From Edaphobacter sp. 4G125 (GTDB lineage Bacteria > Acidobacteriota > Terriglobia > Terriglobales > Acidobacteriaceae): a DNA stretch of 64,000 bases. Below, piece after piece: positions 1-8,938 of this stretch. The stretch is from the NCBI RefSeq assembly GCF_014274685.1, contig NZ_CP060393.1, positions 3,779,501 to 3,843,500 of the forward strand, written 5' to 3'. Made by a program: the position numbers and the translations under genes. Each line of letters opens with the position of its first letter. Within the stretch, counting starts at the first letter, position 1. The notes beneath the pieces were generated by a model that was not told the origin of the DNA, did no database searches, and saw only the letters and a list, made by a program, of their open reading frames with translations.

Positions 1-2
1 AC

Positions 3-1160
3 GGCAATCGGCAGGAAGCAACTCTGGCGCGTATCGAAAGCCCTTCTCCTGACCGCATTGCTCCGCGATGCATTCATTTTGGACTATGCGGCGGATGCCA
101 GTATCAACATGCCTCCTACACCGCGCAGCTTCAGATAAAAAAAGAGATTCTGCAGGAAACGCTCGAACGCGCTGGACTGAACGAACTGCCCCCGATTGAG
201 ACTCACGCAGCTGAGCCTTGGGAATATCGCAATCGCATTCGTCTACGTGCAATGGCTGTTGAAGGCAAGCTACGTGTAGGTTATCTGCGCCGCGGATCGA
301 CAGAGTTTCTACCGATCGAGACGTGCCCAATCTCCGCTCCAATTTTATTGAGAGCAGCAGAAGTGTTCATGTCACTGGCAGAAGACTTTCCATCATGGAC
401 CCGCGCAGTAGAAGAGGTTGAGTTTTTTACCAGCGGGGATGAGCGGAAGCTCCAGATGACGCTCCTTGTTCGCACACCGCCGATCAAAGGATTCGCTGGA
501 TTTTGCGAAGCGATGCAGCAACAGCTTCCTGAACTAGCGGGGGCAGGCGTGCAAGTAATCGAAAGCGTGACTCGCGGAAGAAAATCTATACGTACACAAG
601 CGGGCGCATCGTGGGGAGCGGCGGGACTGCAATATACGACCGGTGAAGAAACATACTGGGTCAGCCGCGGCAGCTTCTTCCAAGTGAACCGTTCACTTCT
701 CGCGCGGTTGGTCGAGTTGGTCACAGCAGGACGAAGCGGGGAGATCGCTTGGGACTTGTACGCTGGAGTCGGCCTGTTTGCTCGCGTGCTTGCGAAACAG
801 TTCGATGAGGTGGTCGCCGTTGAAGCAGCGGGGGGCGATCTGGCAACCAATCTTCGCGGCTCGAACGCGCGTGCAGTTGCTGCAACAACAGTGGAGTTTC
901 TGCGGCAGGCAGCGCTTGAGAGGGACCGACCAGACCTGATCGTGATGGATCCGCCGCGCGCCGGCGTCGGCTCGGAGGTTTGCTCCTTGTTGAGCCGCAT
1001 CAAGGCTCCAGAGATTGTTTATGTCTCCTGCGACCCTACGACGCTGGGGAGAGATCTGCGCCTGATGATAGACTCCGGCTACAGACTCAACCAACTGCAT
1101 CTGGTCGATATGTTTCCGCAGACCTTCCATCAGGAGACGGTGGCGGTGCTCGGCCGCTGA
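3..1160 (+). CDS. rlmD: 23S rRNA (uracil-5-)-methyltransferase, RlmD/TrmA family (5' end outside window)
   Basis: SAM-dependent methyltransferase making 5-methyluridine in 23S rRNA (or tRNA). The reading frame is open from base 3, well upstream of the first internal ATG at 252, so the gene starts before the window. The upstream part carries the Fe-S cysteines (CIHFGLCGGCQYQH near base 72); the fourth ligand is the Cys of IETCPIS. Next come SFFQVNRSLL, the SAM-binding motif DLYAGVGLFA, DPPRAG, the nucleophile Cys in YVSCDPTT and the terminal HQETV with the catalytic Glu. All catalytic residues are present. The rRNA or tRNA position that is methylated cannot be told from sequence alone; the four-Cys cluster favours the RlmD/RlmC branch over TrmA. 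Confidence 0.9.
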   Translation, partial: GNRQEATLARIESPSPDRIAPRCIHFGLCGGCQYQHASYTAQLQIKKEILQETLERAGLNELPPIETHAAEPWEYRNRIRLRAMAVEGKLRVGYLRRGSTEFLPIETCPISAPILLRAAEVFMSLAEDFPSWTRAVEEVEFFTSGDERKLQMTLLVRTPPIKGFAGFCEAMQQQLPELAGAGVQVIESVTRGRKSIRTQAGASWGAAGLQYTTGEETYWVSRGSFFQVNRSLLARLVELVTAGRSGEIAWDLYAGVGLFARVLAKQFDEVVAVEAAGGDLATNLRGSNARAVAATTVEFLRQAALERDRPDLIVMDPPRAGVGSEVCSLLSRIKAPEIVYVSCDPTTLGRDLRLMIDSGYRLNQLHLVDMFPQTFHQETVAVLGR

Positions 1161-1240
1161 TGCAGAGATAGCGCAGGAGCGGGATTCTGGCGGGCCACGC
1201 AGAGAGATTTTGGGCCACGGAGACGGTCGAGCAGCTTGAA

Positions 1241-3907
1241 TTGCGGCGAGCTCCGCTGCTTGCTGCAGCCTGCTGGTTTGCTCTCGGGATTGCAATTGCT
1301 CGCCACTGGCTGCCCTCGGCTGTACTGATACTGGCGATCGTATTCCTTGCCATATTTACTTGGCTCGCCCTTCGGTGGGCGTTCCGTATTGCTATTGTTC
1401 CGGTAGCGGCGATCTGGATCACAGCAGGGTTCTGGTGTTGGCAGATCCGACCTGTACCGCAGGTGCAACGTGCGCTTCAGCCATATGCAGATGGCTTGAG
1501 TCGAAATGTAAGAGGGCGCGTGGTCAGAGTCCGCCCGCTTGCGCCACGAACAAAATCGACCGATCAGGACAACGACCCTGCCTGGTGGATTGAGCGCGAA
1601 CCACAAGCCGCAGATGCGCTTTCGGTAGATATCGCTGTCGAGGCAATTGAGGATGTAACACCTGACGTCTCGCGCATGGTTCCGATGAGCGGCGGCGTAA
1701 GAGTCACGATCCTGTCGCAGGACCATCCGCTCCCCACTCTGCGCTGCGGAGATACGATCGAGATACCGTTGCGCTTGAAGGTCCCGGAACGATATCGCGA
1801 TCCGGGAGCGTGGCAGTATGCCGACTATCTTCTCTCGCAAGGCATCTCCATGCACGCAAACGTTCGAGCCAACAGGGTCCAGGCCGTTTCGGGCGGAACA
1901 GGTAATCTGCAGTGCAGACTATACAGCGCGCAGACGTGGGCCTCGGAACGGATGCTGCGGTTTGTTAACTCCACCGAGAATCGACGTCTTCCATCTGCGA
2001 TGCAACTAACCGAAGATGACGCTGGTATGTTGAACGCGATGATCTTCGGAGACCGCACGAGGCTCAATCATTCTCTTCGGCTGGGGTTTGAGCGCACGGG
2101 TTCTTTCCATCTCTTTGTCGTCTCCGGAATGCACGTGGCGTTGCTGGCCGGGATGGTGTTCTGGATATTCGAAAAACTTCGACTCCACCGGTGGCTATCG
2201 ACCATTCTTACGCTCGCATTAATGACGATCTATGCGTTGCTGACAGGCTTTGGCGCTCCCGTACAGCGTGCACTCTTCATGACCGCGGTCTTTCTTATAG
2301 CTCGTCTGCTATCGCGCAAAGGAAACGTGCTCAACGCACTTGGCGCCGCTGCGCTGGCTGAGCTTGTATGGTCCCCGGGGAGCCTCTTCGAAGCCAGCTT
2401 TCAGATGACCTTCCTTGCCATTGTCGCGATTGCGGGTATCGCAGTACCTCTAGGGGAACGGACATTTTTGCCCTATACCCGCGTCGCACAAAGGCTGGGC
2501 GATTTGTGGTGGGACCCTGTTCTTCCACCTCGCCTGGCACAGCTGCGCGTCATGCTGCGCATGTGGGGCGAAGCTCTTGCGGGGATACTCGGGCATTGGG
2601 CAGGTTCTTTACCCGGAATCATTTTGCGCTGCCTTCTCTTCTTTGCAGAGCTTGTGCTGATTGGCCTCATCGCTGAGATGATCATGGCGCTCCCGATGGC
2701 CATGTACTTCCATCGCGCCACGATCTTTGCCCTGCCAGCCAACATCCTGACCATCCCCATTGTCAGCCTACTTGCTCCCGCTGCGATCATCACATTCTGC
2801 GCTACGCTCCTCAGTCCGTGGCTCGCGCTCCTCCCTGCTGCGGGGACTGCCTTGCTGCTGCATGGAATCGTATGGTCGATTGAGCGTGTGAGCCGTCTGC
2901 AATCTGCCGATCTGCGTGTACCTGGGCCTGTGTGGTGGATTGCAGCTGTTGCTCTAATGATCTGGTTACTCTGCTGTTGGGCCGTACGAAGATCGCGGGC
3001 CTGGACATGGGCCGCGGGCATTGCACTGCCACTGGTCTTCGCTGCGATCCTATGGCCAGAGAAGCCTCTGATCCATCCTGGAGCACTCGAGATCACGGCG
3101 ATTGATGTTGGCCAGGGAGATTCATTGTTGGTTGTCAGTCCCCAAGGAGACGCCATGCTGGTCGATGCCGGCGGGCCGGTAGGCGGATTGACGGAAGCTG
3201 CCGCAGCGACCAGCACCTTCGATGTGGGAGAAGAGGTGGTTTCGCCCTACCTGTGGTCCCGGAGAATCCGCAGACTCGATGTACTCGTGCTGAGCCATGC
3301 GCACAGCGATCACATGGGAGGGATGACGGCCGTCATGCGCAGCTTCCATCCGCGTGAGCTGTGGGTCGCAGTCGATCCTGATTCCGAAGCTTATCGTGCG
3401 CTTCTGAAAGAAGCAGCAGAGTTGCACGTTACGGTAAGACATCTGCGCGCAGGAAACAACGTTGAGTGGAGCGGAACCACAATAAAAGTGCTCTCTCCAC
3501 AGAGTAACTACACAAATTCAGGAGACCCGGCGAATAACGACTCACTGGTGATGCGGGTCGAGTATGGCAAGGCCTCTGTGCTTCTGGAAGGAGATGCTGA
3601 AGCTGCGAGCGAGCAGGCCATGCTGGCTCGTGGACTTGCTCCAATCACCCTATTGAAGGTGGGGCACCACGGCAGCCGAACCTCGACCACGCCGGAGTTC
3701 TTCTCTGCGCTCGCGCCCAAGGATGCAATTGTCTCGGTGGGCAAAAACAATACCTTCGGGCATCCACGCATGGAGGTCATCGAACGAATCGCAGCCGGAG
3801 GAACCCGGCTCTACCGAACCGACGAGTTTGGCCTTACGACATTCCTTCTGGAACAAAGCGGAGCGATTCGCGAGCTTGCGGAGCCGGACCAGGATGTCTT
3901 CAAGTAG
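1241..3907 (+). CDS. comEC: ComEC/Rec2-type DNA internalization protein
   Basis: Inner-membrane channel for single-stranded DNA uptake in natural transformation. The 888 residues show three parts: an N-terminal membrane/DUF4131 region (about 5-190), the multi-pass Competence domain (about 255-560, with FHLFVVSGMHVALL), and a C-terminal metallo-beta-lactamase domain (about 625-870). The last carries the metal motif SHAHSDHMGG near residue 686 and VGHHGSRTS near 807, so the putative nuclease domain is intact. The start is unsure: TTG at 1241 lacks a good ribosome site, and an in-frame stop at 1169 limits extension. AGGAG at 1175 precedes only non-standard codons. No other competence gene is in the window. 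Confidence 0.9.
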   Translation: MRRAPLLAAACWFALGIAIARHWLPSAVLILAIVFLAIFTWLALRWAFRIAIVPVAAIWITAGFWCWQIRPVPQVQRALQPYADGLSRNVRGRVVRVRPLAPRTKSTDQDNDPAWWIEREPQAADALSVDIAVEAIEDVTPDVSRMVPMSGGVRVTILSQDHPLPTLRCGDTIEIPLRLKVPERYRDPGAWQYADYLLSQGISMHANVRANRVQAVSGGTGNLQCRLYSAQTWASERMLRFVNSTENRRLPSAMQLTEDDAGMLNAMIFGDRTRLNHSLRLGFERTGSFHLFVVSGMHVALLAGMVFWIFEKLRLHRWLSTILTLALMTIYALLTGFGAPVQRALFMTAVFLIARLLSRKGNVLNALGAAALAELVWSPGSLFEASFQMTFLAIVAIAGIAVPLGERTFLPYTRVAQRLGDLWWDPVLPPRLAQLRVMLRMWGEALAGILGHWAGSLPGIILRCLLFFAELVLIGLIAEMIMALPMAMYFHRATIFALPANILTIPIVSLLAPAAIITFCATLLSPWLALLPAAGTALLLHGIVWSIERVSRLQSADLRVPGPVWWIAAVALMIWLLCCWAVRRSRAWTWAAGIALPLVFAAILWPEKPLIHPGALEITAIDVGQGDSLLVVSPQGDAMLVDAGGPVGGLTEAAAATSTFDVGEEVVSPYLWSRRIRRLDVLVLSHAHSDHMGGMTAVMRSFHPRELWVAVDPDSEAYRALLKEAAELHVTVRHLRAGNNVEWSGTTIKVLSPQSNYTNSGDPANNDSLVMRVEYGKASVLLEGDAEAASEQAMLARGLAPITLLKVGHHGSRTSTTPEFFSALAPKDAIVSVGKNNTFGHPRMEVIERIAAGGTRLYRTDEFGLTTFLLEQSGAIRELAEPDQDVFK

Positions 3908-4251
3908 GCCATATCGTGCGTCGTACTTGCAGCCCCCCTCCCCCATTCACCTATAAGGTATTTATTTTTAGTAACATACGCGATCTAAACGAGACAAAAT
4001 ATAGAAAACAAGGGGTTTAACTATCAAAATATAGAAAAATAAGGGCTTATCCTCTTCCCTGAATTGAGAAAACCTATTTTTCTCCCTACATTCAGTCTAG
4101 CGAAACAAGAAGGGCTTATCCGCACTTTGGGCTGTCTTCATTAGGGGTTACTTTTCAATGATTTAGAGGGATTTCCTCAAATGCAGGGGCTTGACATGAT
4201 TTCTCGAGCGGGGATTCTTTCGCACGGGGTCAGATTCAGATATCTGATTGG
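3908..4251. other. A+T-rich intergenic region with 30-bp-spaced repeats
   Basis: 344 bp between convergent comEC and ppk2 with no plausible gene. It contains two copies of a roughly 25-bp unit beginning CAAAATATAGAAAA, at 3995 and 4025, exactly 30 bp apart. A third partial copy of its right half (AAGGGCTTATCC) lies near 4109. The stretch is clearly richer in A+T than its neighbours. No terminator hairpin with a T tract is obvious. Confidence 0.5.
3995..4049. repeat. Two-copy direct repeat, 30-bp period
   Basis: Two imperfect copies of CAAAATATAGAAAA followed by an AAGGG(G/C)TTA-like tail, starting at 3995 and 4025. The tail recurs as AAGGGCTTATCC near 4109. Only two full copies and no spacers typical of CRISPR. 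Function unknown. Confidence 0.5.
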
Positions 4252-5058
4252 TTACAGCTGGATTTTGCTGGGGTCTATCGAGGGTTTGGGGTATTTGAGC
4301 TTGAGGGACTTCATCACCTCAACCAAGATCTGAGAGATAGCAACATTGCGATACCACTTGTGATCCGACGGGATGATGAACCAAGGGGCGTGTTTCCGAC
4401 TTGTGGCAGGGATAACGTAGTTATACGCCTCTTCGTACCGGGGCCAGAACTCGCGCTCACGAAAGTCGCTCTCGGAGAGCTTCCAGTGCTTATCCGGAGT
4501 ATCGATACGGGACTGAAGGCGTCGGGTCTGCTCCTCACGAGAGATATGAAGAAAGAATTTGAGAATGACGACATCATTCTCGTGGAGCATTGACTCAAAC
4601 TTCACGATGTCTTCTGCACGCTCGCGGAGCTTCGCGTCAGGAATGAGTTTATGAACGCGAGGGACAAGGACGTCCTCGTAATGAGAGCGGTTGAAGATCT
4701 GAATCATGCCATGCGGAGGAACCTGGGCATGAACGCGCCAGAGAAAATCATGGCGAGCCTCTAATGGCGTAGGTACTTTGAAGGAGGAGACGTTACATCC
4801 CTGCGGATTGATTCCGGAGAAGATGTGACTGATCGTGCCATCCTTACCGGCTGTATCCATGCCCTGAAGAACGATGAGGAGCGCCTTCTGCTGGCTGGCG
4901 TAAAAGGTCTCCTGCAAACCGGACAGCTTTTCCCGGTGTTCCATGAGAACAGTTTTGGCAGAGCCTTCGTTTCTGAAGGCCCCTGTCTCACCAGTCGCAA
5001 TACGCGATAGTTTGAGCTTCGCTTTGGGCTTAACCAGGTAAGGTGATTTGAGCTTCAT
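4252..5058 (-). CDS. ppk2: PPK2-family polyphosphate:nucleotide phosphotransferase
   Basis: Transfers phosphate between inorganic polyphosphate and nucleotides (AMP/ADP/GDP to NDP/NTP). The 268-residue protein is one PPK2 domain. The P-loop is GMDTAGKDG at residues 66-74, and the Walker B-like segment FNRSHYEDVLVPRVH starts at residue 122, both complete. Length and the start MKLKSPYLVKPKAKLKL fit the subfamily of single-domain PPK2 enzymes. ATG at 5058 has only a weak upstream GGA. It is transcribed alone, convergent to comEC. Nucleotide preference (class I, II or III) cannot be decided by eye. Confidence 0.9.
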   Translation of the reverse strand: MKLKSPYLVKPKAKLKLSRIATGETGAFRNEGSAKTVLMEHREKLSGLQETFYASQQKALLIVLQGMDTAGKDGTISHIFSGINPQGCNVSSFKVPTPLEARHDFLWRVHAQVPPHGMIQIFNRSHYEDVLVPRVHKLIPDAKLRERAEDIVKFESMLHENDVVILKFFLHISREEQTRRLQSRIDTPDKHWKLSESDFREREFWPRYEEAYNYVIPATSRKHAPWFIIPSDHKWYRNVAISQILVEVMKSLKLKYPKPSIDPSKIQL

Positions 5059-5144
5059 TCCGATGAGCGGGGCTTAGCCTTGCGTCTGGAACCGGGGAAA
5101 GTACAGGGAAGCACGGTAAACGCACATGCTTCCACGTAAGCAGC

Positions 5145-5348
5145 TTACTTAGTGGTCTCTTCCGGCTTCGTGGCGTGCGTTTCAGTAGGCTTGTTCATCT
5201 CTTCGGTGACGCCCTTCATGCCTTCTTTGAAGCCGCGAAGGCCCTCTCCGAGTCCTTTGCCGAGCTCAGGCAGCTTTTTTCCACCAAAGAGCACAAGCAC
5301 GACGACTGCGAGAACAATCAGATGCGTCGGTGTAAATAGTTCACCCAT
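5145..5348 (-). CDS. tatA: Twin-arginine translocase subunit TatA/TatE
   Basis: Pore-forming component of the Tat system, which exports folded proteins; this window itself encodes two likely Tat substrates (40707-41615 and 53963-55339). The 67 residues begin MGELFTPTHL, followed by a membrane helix at about 7-22, the FGGKKLPELGKGLGEG hinge and amphipathic helix, and a charged tail. The frame is open further upstream, but ATG at 5348 has GGGAG six bases ahead of it and gives the family N-terminus, so it is chosen. No tatB or tatC is nearby. A strong stem-loop lies in its leader. Confidence 0.93.
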   Translation of the reverse strand: MGELFTPTHLIVLAVVVLVLFGGKKLPELGKGLGEGLRGFKEGMKGVTEEMNKPTETHATKPEETTK

Positions 5349-5365
5349 GAATATCTCCCTTGCGC

Positions 5366-5403
5366 CGCTGTTTATCCTCCCTTCAGAAGAGGGGTAAACA
5401 GCG
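5366..5403 (-). promoter_or_regulatory. Stem-loop in the tatA leader
   Basis: Perfect 9-bp arms (CGCTGTTTA / TAAACAGCG) enclose a 20-nt interior that can pair further (CCT...AGG). It ends about 8 nt before the tatA ribosome site on the minus strand. No T tract follows, so it is more likely an RNA leader structure or protein-binding palindrome than a terminator. Confidence 0.4.
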
Positions 5404-5625
5404 ATACGGACTATTGTCGCACACGAACGGGGTGGGTGGGGATGAAGGCGCCTGTGTCGTTCCGCGCCAGAATGGGTTCCCAGGCTCATAGGTTCGTAAG
5501 GTACAGTGGCTCCTTGACTTCGCGCTCCAGACGAAAAGACGAGATTTCAGGAGCTTTCAAAGGAAGAAATCTGACGCGCAGAGCACAGGTTGCCCGAACG
5601 TTATATCTTGGAAGAGTAAGCGGAA

Positions 5626-6357
5626 ATGCAGGAGCAGATGTTGGACAAGAAGACGAAGGAATTTTTGTTGCCCAAAGAGACCAAGAAGGCTCGGGGATTT
5701 AGCCGTGTATGCATGATGGGAGCGATGGCGGTGACACTGCTCTCAACCGGAGCTGCCGTCGCGCAGAACGCTCAGCTAGACACATCGCAAACCGCACCGA
5801 GGCCGAAGCCTAAATTCGGCATGATCGCTCCGGTGACCTACGACAACAAATACGAACTTTATGGCGGCATCAACCTGATGACCTTTCAGGCGGGCCAGAA
5901 CCTCCCCAAGCGCATGAACCTGGCCGGCGGTGAGGTGCTAATGACCTATTGGCTTACGCCGAAGTGGGGTCTGGGCGGAGAGTGGCGCGGCGAATGGGGC
6001 ACCACGCCGGTAAAACCAAACACCGTCTTCAATGGCCGAGCACTGGCCTCGCTGAACGGTGGAATGCTTGGAGCGCAGTATCGCGGGCCGAAGAACCAGT
6101 ATGCCGCGTTGAACTTCCACGGCTATGCGGGAGCCATGTACGGCAAGTTTGATTACACGGCCAACCCAACGGTCATGGGAATGTATACCAACCGAACGAA
6201 ACCTATGGCAGCCCTGGGAGCCAGCGTGGACATCAACCATTCGAAGAACATGGCTATCCGAATTTCGCCAGACCTGATTCTGGAACACTTCGGTTCGGAG
6301 ACGAGACAGTTCTTTTCGATCTCCGGCGGCGTCGTATACAGGTTCGGAAAACGATAA
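5626..6357 (+). CDS. Outer-membrane beta-barrel-like secreted protein
   Basis: 243 residues with a signal peptide (hydrophobic MMGAMAVTLLSTGAAVAQ at about 30-47, cleavage after AQ). The rest is rich in Gly and aromatic residues with alternating polarity (YELYGGINLMTF, GLGGEWRGEW, NFHGYAGAMYGKF) and ends in GGVVYRFGKR. This resembles a small eight-stranded OmpA/OmpW-type barrel, but no family was recognised. Start choice: ATG at 5626 (GGAAGAG upstream); ATG at 5638 has AGGAG only 3 nt away, which is too close. Monocistronic, and ends before a strong terminator shared with glgC. Confidence 0.75.
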   Translation: MQEQMLDKKTKEFLLPKETKKARGFSRVCMMGAMAVTLLSTGAAVAQNAQLDTSQTAPRPKPKFGMIAPVTYDNKYELYGGINLMTFQAGQNLPKRMNLAGGEVLMTYWLTPKWGLGGEWRGEWGTTPVKPNTVFNGRALASLNGGMLGAQYRGPKNQYAALNFHGYAGAMYGKFDYTANPTVMGMYTNRTKPMAALGASVDINHSKNMAIRISPDLILEHFGSETRQFFSISGGVVYRFGKR

Positions 6358-6372
6358 AAACAACAAACCTAA

Positions 6373-6404
6373 AAAGGCGGGCTCGAACGAGCCCGCCTTT
6401 TGCT
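6373..6404. terminator. Bidirectional rho-independent terminator between the barrel gene and glgC
   Basis: Perfect inverted repeat AAAGGCGGGCTCG / CGAGCCCGCCTTT with a short loop (6373-6400). T residues follow on the plus strand and A residues precede it (T on the minus strand), so it can stop both convergent transcripts. Confidence 0.85.
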
Positions 6405-6427
6405 ATGTCCCGAACTTTTAACCGGGT

Positions 6428-7690
6428 CTAGCTGTTTCCTGGCTGGAGGAAGCTGGGAGCGACAGGATTTTCGTAAACGGAGTAGTCACGGGTCACAACG
6501 GTTAGTCCGCTGGAAGAGACGAAGTAGTTCTTCTTATCCTCCTGGGGGTCGTAACCGATGACGGTTCCATCAGGAATGTGAACGTCACGATCGATGATGG
6601 CATGCCGGATACGGCAGTGGCGACCGATGTTGACGTGCGAAAAGACGACGGAGGAATCGACGTCGGCGTAGGAATTGATGCGGACATCGTGGGACATGAC
6701 GGAGTTGCGGACGACAGCTCCGGAGATGATGGACCCACCGGATACGATGGAGTTGATAGCCATGCCGGTGCGTCCGGGCTCGCCGAAGACAAACTTGGCA
6801 GGAGGGTACTGATACGGGCGGGTCCGCATCGGCCAGGACTTGTCGTATAGATTGAAGGTCGGGGAGACAGAGGCCACGTCCATATTGGCTTCGTAGTAGG
6901 CCTCGAGGGTGCCAACATCGCGCCAGTAGAGCGCTTTCTGCTTGTTCTCGTCGACAAAATTATAAGCGTGCATCTTATAGCGACCAAGCAACTTAGGCAG
7001 GATATTGTGGCCAAAATCATGCTTGGATTGGGGGTCGTCGGCGTCCCGAAGCAGCTCCGGCAGCAGAACATCGGTATTGAAGAGATAGATGCCCATCGAG
7101 GCATCGACCATCTCGGGATTGAAGGGAGAACGAAGGCTGGTTTCCTTGGGCTTTTCGATAAAGCCGGTAACTTCCCCATTCCGAGCCACCTCGACGACCC
7201 CGAAGGAAGAGACTTCACTGGGGTTGATGGGCAATGTGGCGATGGTGACATCGGCCCCCGAGTCCTGATGCTGCTGGAGCATCAGGGCATAGTTCATCTT
7301 ATAAATATGGTCGCCGGAGAGAATGAGGACGTATTTGGGCTGTTCGGAGCCAATGGAATAGATGTTCTGATAGACCGCATCGGCTGTTCCCTGATACCAG
7401 GATTTAGAGACGCGCTGCATGGGGGGAAGGATCTCGATGAATTCGCCAAGCTCGGATCCGACGACCGAACCCCAGCCTTCGCGGATATGGCGGTTGAGCG
7501 AAAGAGCCTTGTACTGGGTGAGGATGTAGACCTTGCGGAGATCTGAATTGATGCAGTTCGACAGGGTGATATCGATGATGCGGTACTGCCCGGCAAATGG
7601 CACGGCCGGTTTCGCGCGATCGCGGGTGAGGGGGAAGAGACGTTCACCGGCACCACCGGCAAGCAGAACACCAAGCGTATCTTTCATCAT
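6428..7690 (-). CDS. glgC: Glucose-1-phosphate adenylyltransferase (ADP-glucose pyrophosphorylase)
   Basis: Makes ADP-glucose from ATP and glucose-1-phosphate, the committed step of bacterial glycogen synthesis. 420 residues: an N-terminal nucleotidyltransferase domain with GGAGERLFPLTRDRAKPAVP at about 12-31 and the YRIIDITLSNCINS segment, then a C-terminal left-handed beta-helix (from about 310, hexapeptide-like SIVSGGSIISGAVVRNSVMS). Start chosen at ATG 7690: GAGGT lies 6 nt upstream; an in-frame TTG at 7693 and a second ATG at 7687 are alternatives. No other glg gene is adjacent. Confidence 0.95.
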   Translation of the reverse strand: MMKDTLGVLLAGGAGERLFPLTRDRAKPAVPFAGQYRIIDITLSNCINSDLRKVYILTQYKALSLNRHIREGWGSVVGSELGEFIEILPPMQRVSKSWYQGTADAVYQNIYSIGSEQPKYVLILSGDHIYKMNYALMLQQHQDSGADVTIATLPINPSEVSSFGVVEVARNGEVTGFIEKPKETSLRSPFNPEMVDASMGIYLFNTDVLLPELLRDADDPQSKHDFGHNILPKLLGRYKMHAYNFVDENKQKALYWRDVGTLEAYYEANMDVASVSPTFNLYDKSWPMRTRPYQYPPAKFVFGEPGRTGMAINSIVSGGSIISGAVVRNSVMSHDVRINSYADVDSSVVFSHVNIGRHCRIRHAIIDRDVHIPDGTVIGYDPQEDKKNYFVSSSGLTVVTRDYSVYENPVAPSFLQPGNS

Positions 7691-7834
7691 CAAGCGACCT
7701 CATGTTTTGGTCCTTCTGGGACCGTCAGTGTTGGATGCACAAAACAGCGAACGCGTCCGGGGAGAATCGTGAGTCTACCATGATGGTATTGACGATGGTG
7801 CAGAAAACAATTGGGCAGTGCCAGAATTAAACGA

Positions 7835-7863
7835 GAAACGGGCATCCCAAGGACGCCCGTTTC
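7835..7863 (-). terminator. Terminator-like hairpin after the 93-residue hypothetical gene
   Basis: GAAACGGGC / GCCCGTTTC arms around an 11-nt loop, 17 nt past the stop of the minus-strand gene 7881-8162. A moderately T-rich run (TCGTTTAATT) follows on the minus strand. Confidence 0.5.
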
Positions 7864-7880
7864 CGCTCATCGATGTTGAT

Positions 7881-8162
7881 CTACGCTTCGTCTCCGGATT
7901 CGTCGACGCTGATACGAAGAGATTTGAGGAAATTGAGATCGCTGAGGCTAAACGGACCATCCGCCTCACCGGCGGCCTCTTCAGTTTCAGGAGATGAGGA
8001 ATCGACCTCATTGAGCCCGATGGTGGCCTCGAGCATGAGCAGAACATCGAAACCCTGCTCACGGATATCCTTCACAACGATGGCAATATCTTCAGACTCA
8101 GAGACTGTCTCGTGAATTGCCTCGCCAAGTTTCTGGATGAGCTGTTTAATCTTCTGATTCAA
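7881..8162 (-). CDS. Small acidic protein of unknown function
   Basis: 93 residues, predicted helical and strongly acidic: KIKQLIQKLGEAIHETV, then DIAIVVKDIREQGFDVLLML, then an acidic linker (SSPETEEAAGEADG) and LSDLNFLKSLRIS. No signal peptide, membrane segment or known motif. A textbook GGAGGT (8167-8172) overlaps the in-frame GTG at 8168, so that codon is too close to use it; TTG at 8162, 4 nt after the GGAGGT, is preferred. It lies upstream of glgC on the same strand, but a hairpin separates them. Confidence 0.65.
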   Translation of the reverse strand: MNQKIKQLIQKLGEAIHETVSESEDIAIVVKDIREQGFDVLLMLEATIGLNEVDSSSPETEEAAGEADGPFSLSDLNFLKSLRISVDESGDEA

Positions 8163-8423
8163 TGCCACCTCCGGGCTGCTCGATATGCAACTGACCTCGC
8201 ATCGGGTATTCCCGGCTGAACTAAACCGGCGGGAACGGCATTGCGGGCACTGCTCACTGAGGACAGAATACCCCCAGCGTCAAGGGCACGCAATGGATTT
8301 GCATCCTGCTTGATTCGCCCCTTTGCCATCTGTTTTTTAGATGCGGATGGATTGAGGCCGCGTTTCTCCGACTACCTGCCTGGGGGCTTTTCCCGGAGAA
8401 GACTAAACCGCTACACTCAACGC

Positions 8424-8936
8424 ATGGACTCGGTACGCTTTGGCCGCGCGTTGGGAATTGGGGCGCGAGCCGCCGCTAAAACACTGGTGACGGCTGTCGA
8501 CGCAGCAACTGCGCCGAATCCATCGGCGAAGCCTCAAGACCAATCAACGGTTCGACCAACACCGGGCAGCAGCCAGGTTTCTGCTCCAACGCCAACGGGA
8601 ACCCGTACGGCCCAGCAGGTGACCCGCACCGTGGAACAGGCACGACGGACCACCGAAGGCGTAGCCCGAGGAGGAAAGCGCTTCGGCGAGGCCGTATGGA
8701 GGCCGTTTGTACGGCTTTCGGGAGTGCTGTGGCTGGAGTTCACCGGGGTCTTCTTCGGAATCTTTGCCCTTTATGCCGGCAGTGGAGCATGGAAGCTGCG
8801 CGGAGAGATCCATGAGACGGCAACCAATCACGATGCCCATATGCACTTCCTGATGGCGACGATCATGGCGCTGGTTTTTATGTATTTCTGTGTGAGCAGT
8901 TTTCTGCGGGCAAGCCGCAAAGGACGAGCGCGATAG
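8424..8936 (+). CDS. Conserved two-pass membrane protein, unknown function
   Basis: 170 residues. The N-terminal half is Ala/Thr/Pro-rich and low-complexity (about 20-70). It is followed by a basic stretch and two membrane helices: LWLEFTGVFFGIFALYAG at about 104-121 and MHFLMATIMALVFMYFCVSS at about 142-161. The C-terminus is positive (RASRKGRAR). The frame is open from 8241, but ATG at 8424 gives a sensible N-terminus and the upstream part looks non-coding. It ends 2 bp before the convergent DUF2199 gene. No function is proposed. Confidence 0.65.
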   Translation: MDSVRFGRALGIGARAAAKTLVTAVDAATAPNPSAKPQDQSTVRPTPGSSQVSAPTPTGTRTAQQVTRTVEQARRTTEGVARGGKRFGEAVWRPFVRLSGVLWLEFTGVFFGIFALYAGSGAWKLRGEIHETATNHDAHMHFLMATIMALVFMYFCVSSFLRASRKGRAR

Positions 8937-8938
8937 CC

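Noticed and set aside
3995-4120. CRISPR array
   Set aside because: Only two full repeats, no unique spacers of regular size, no cas gene.
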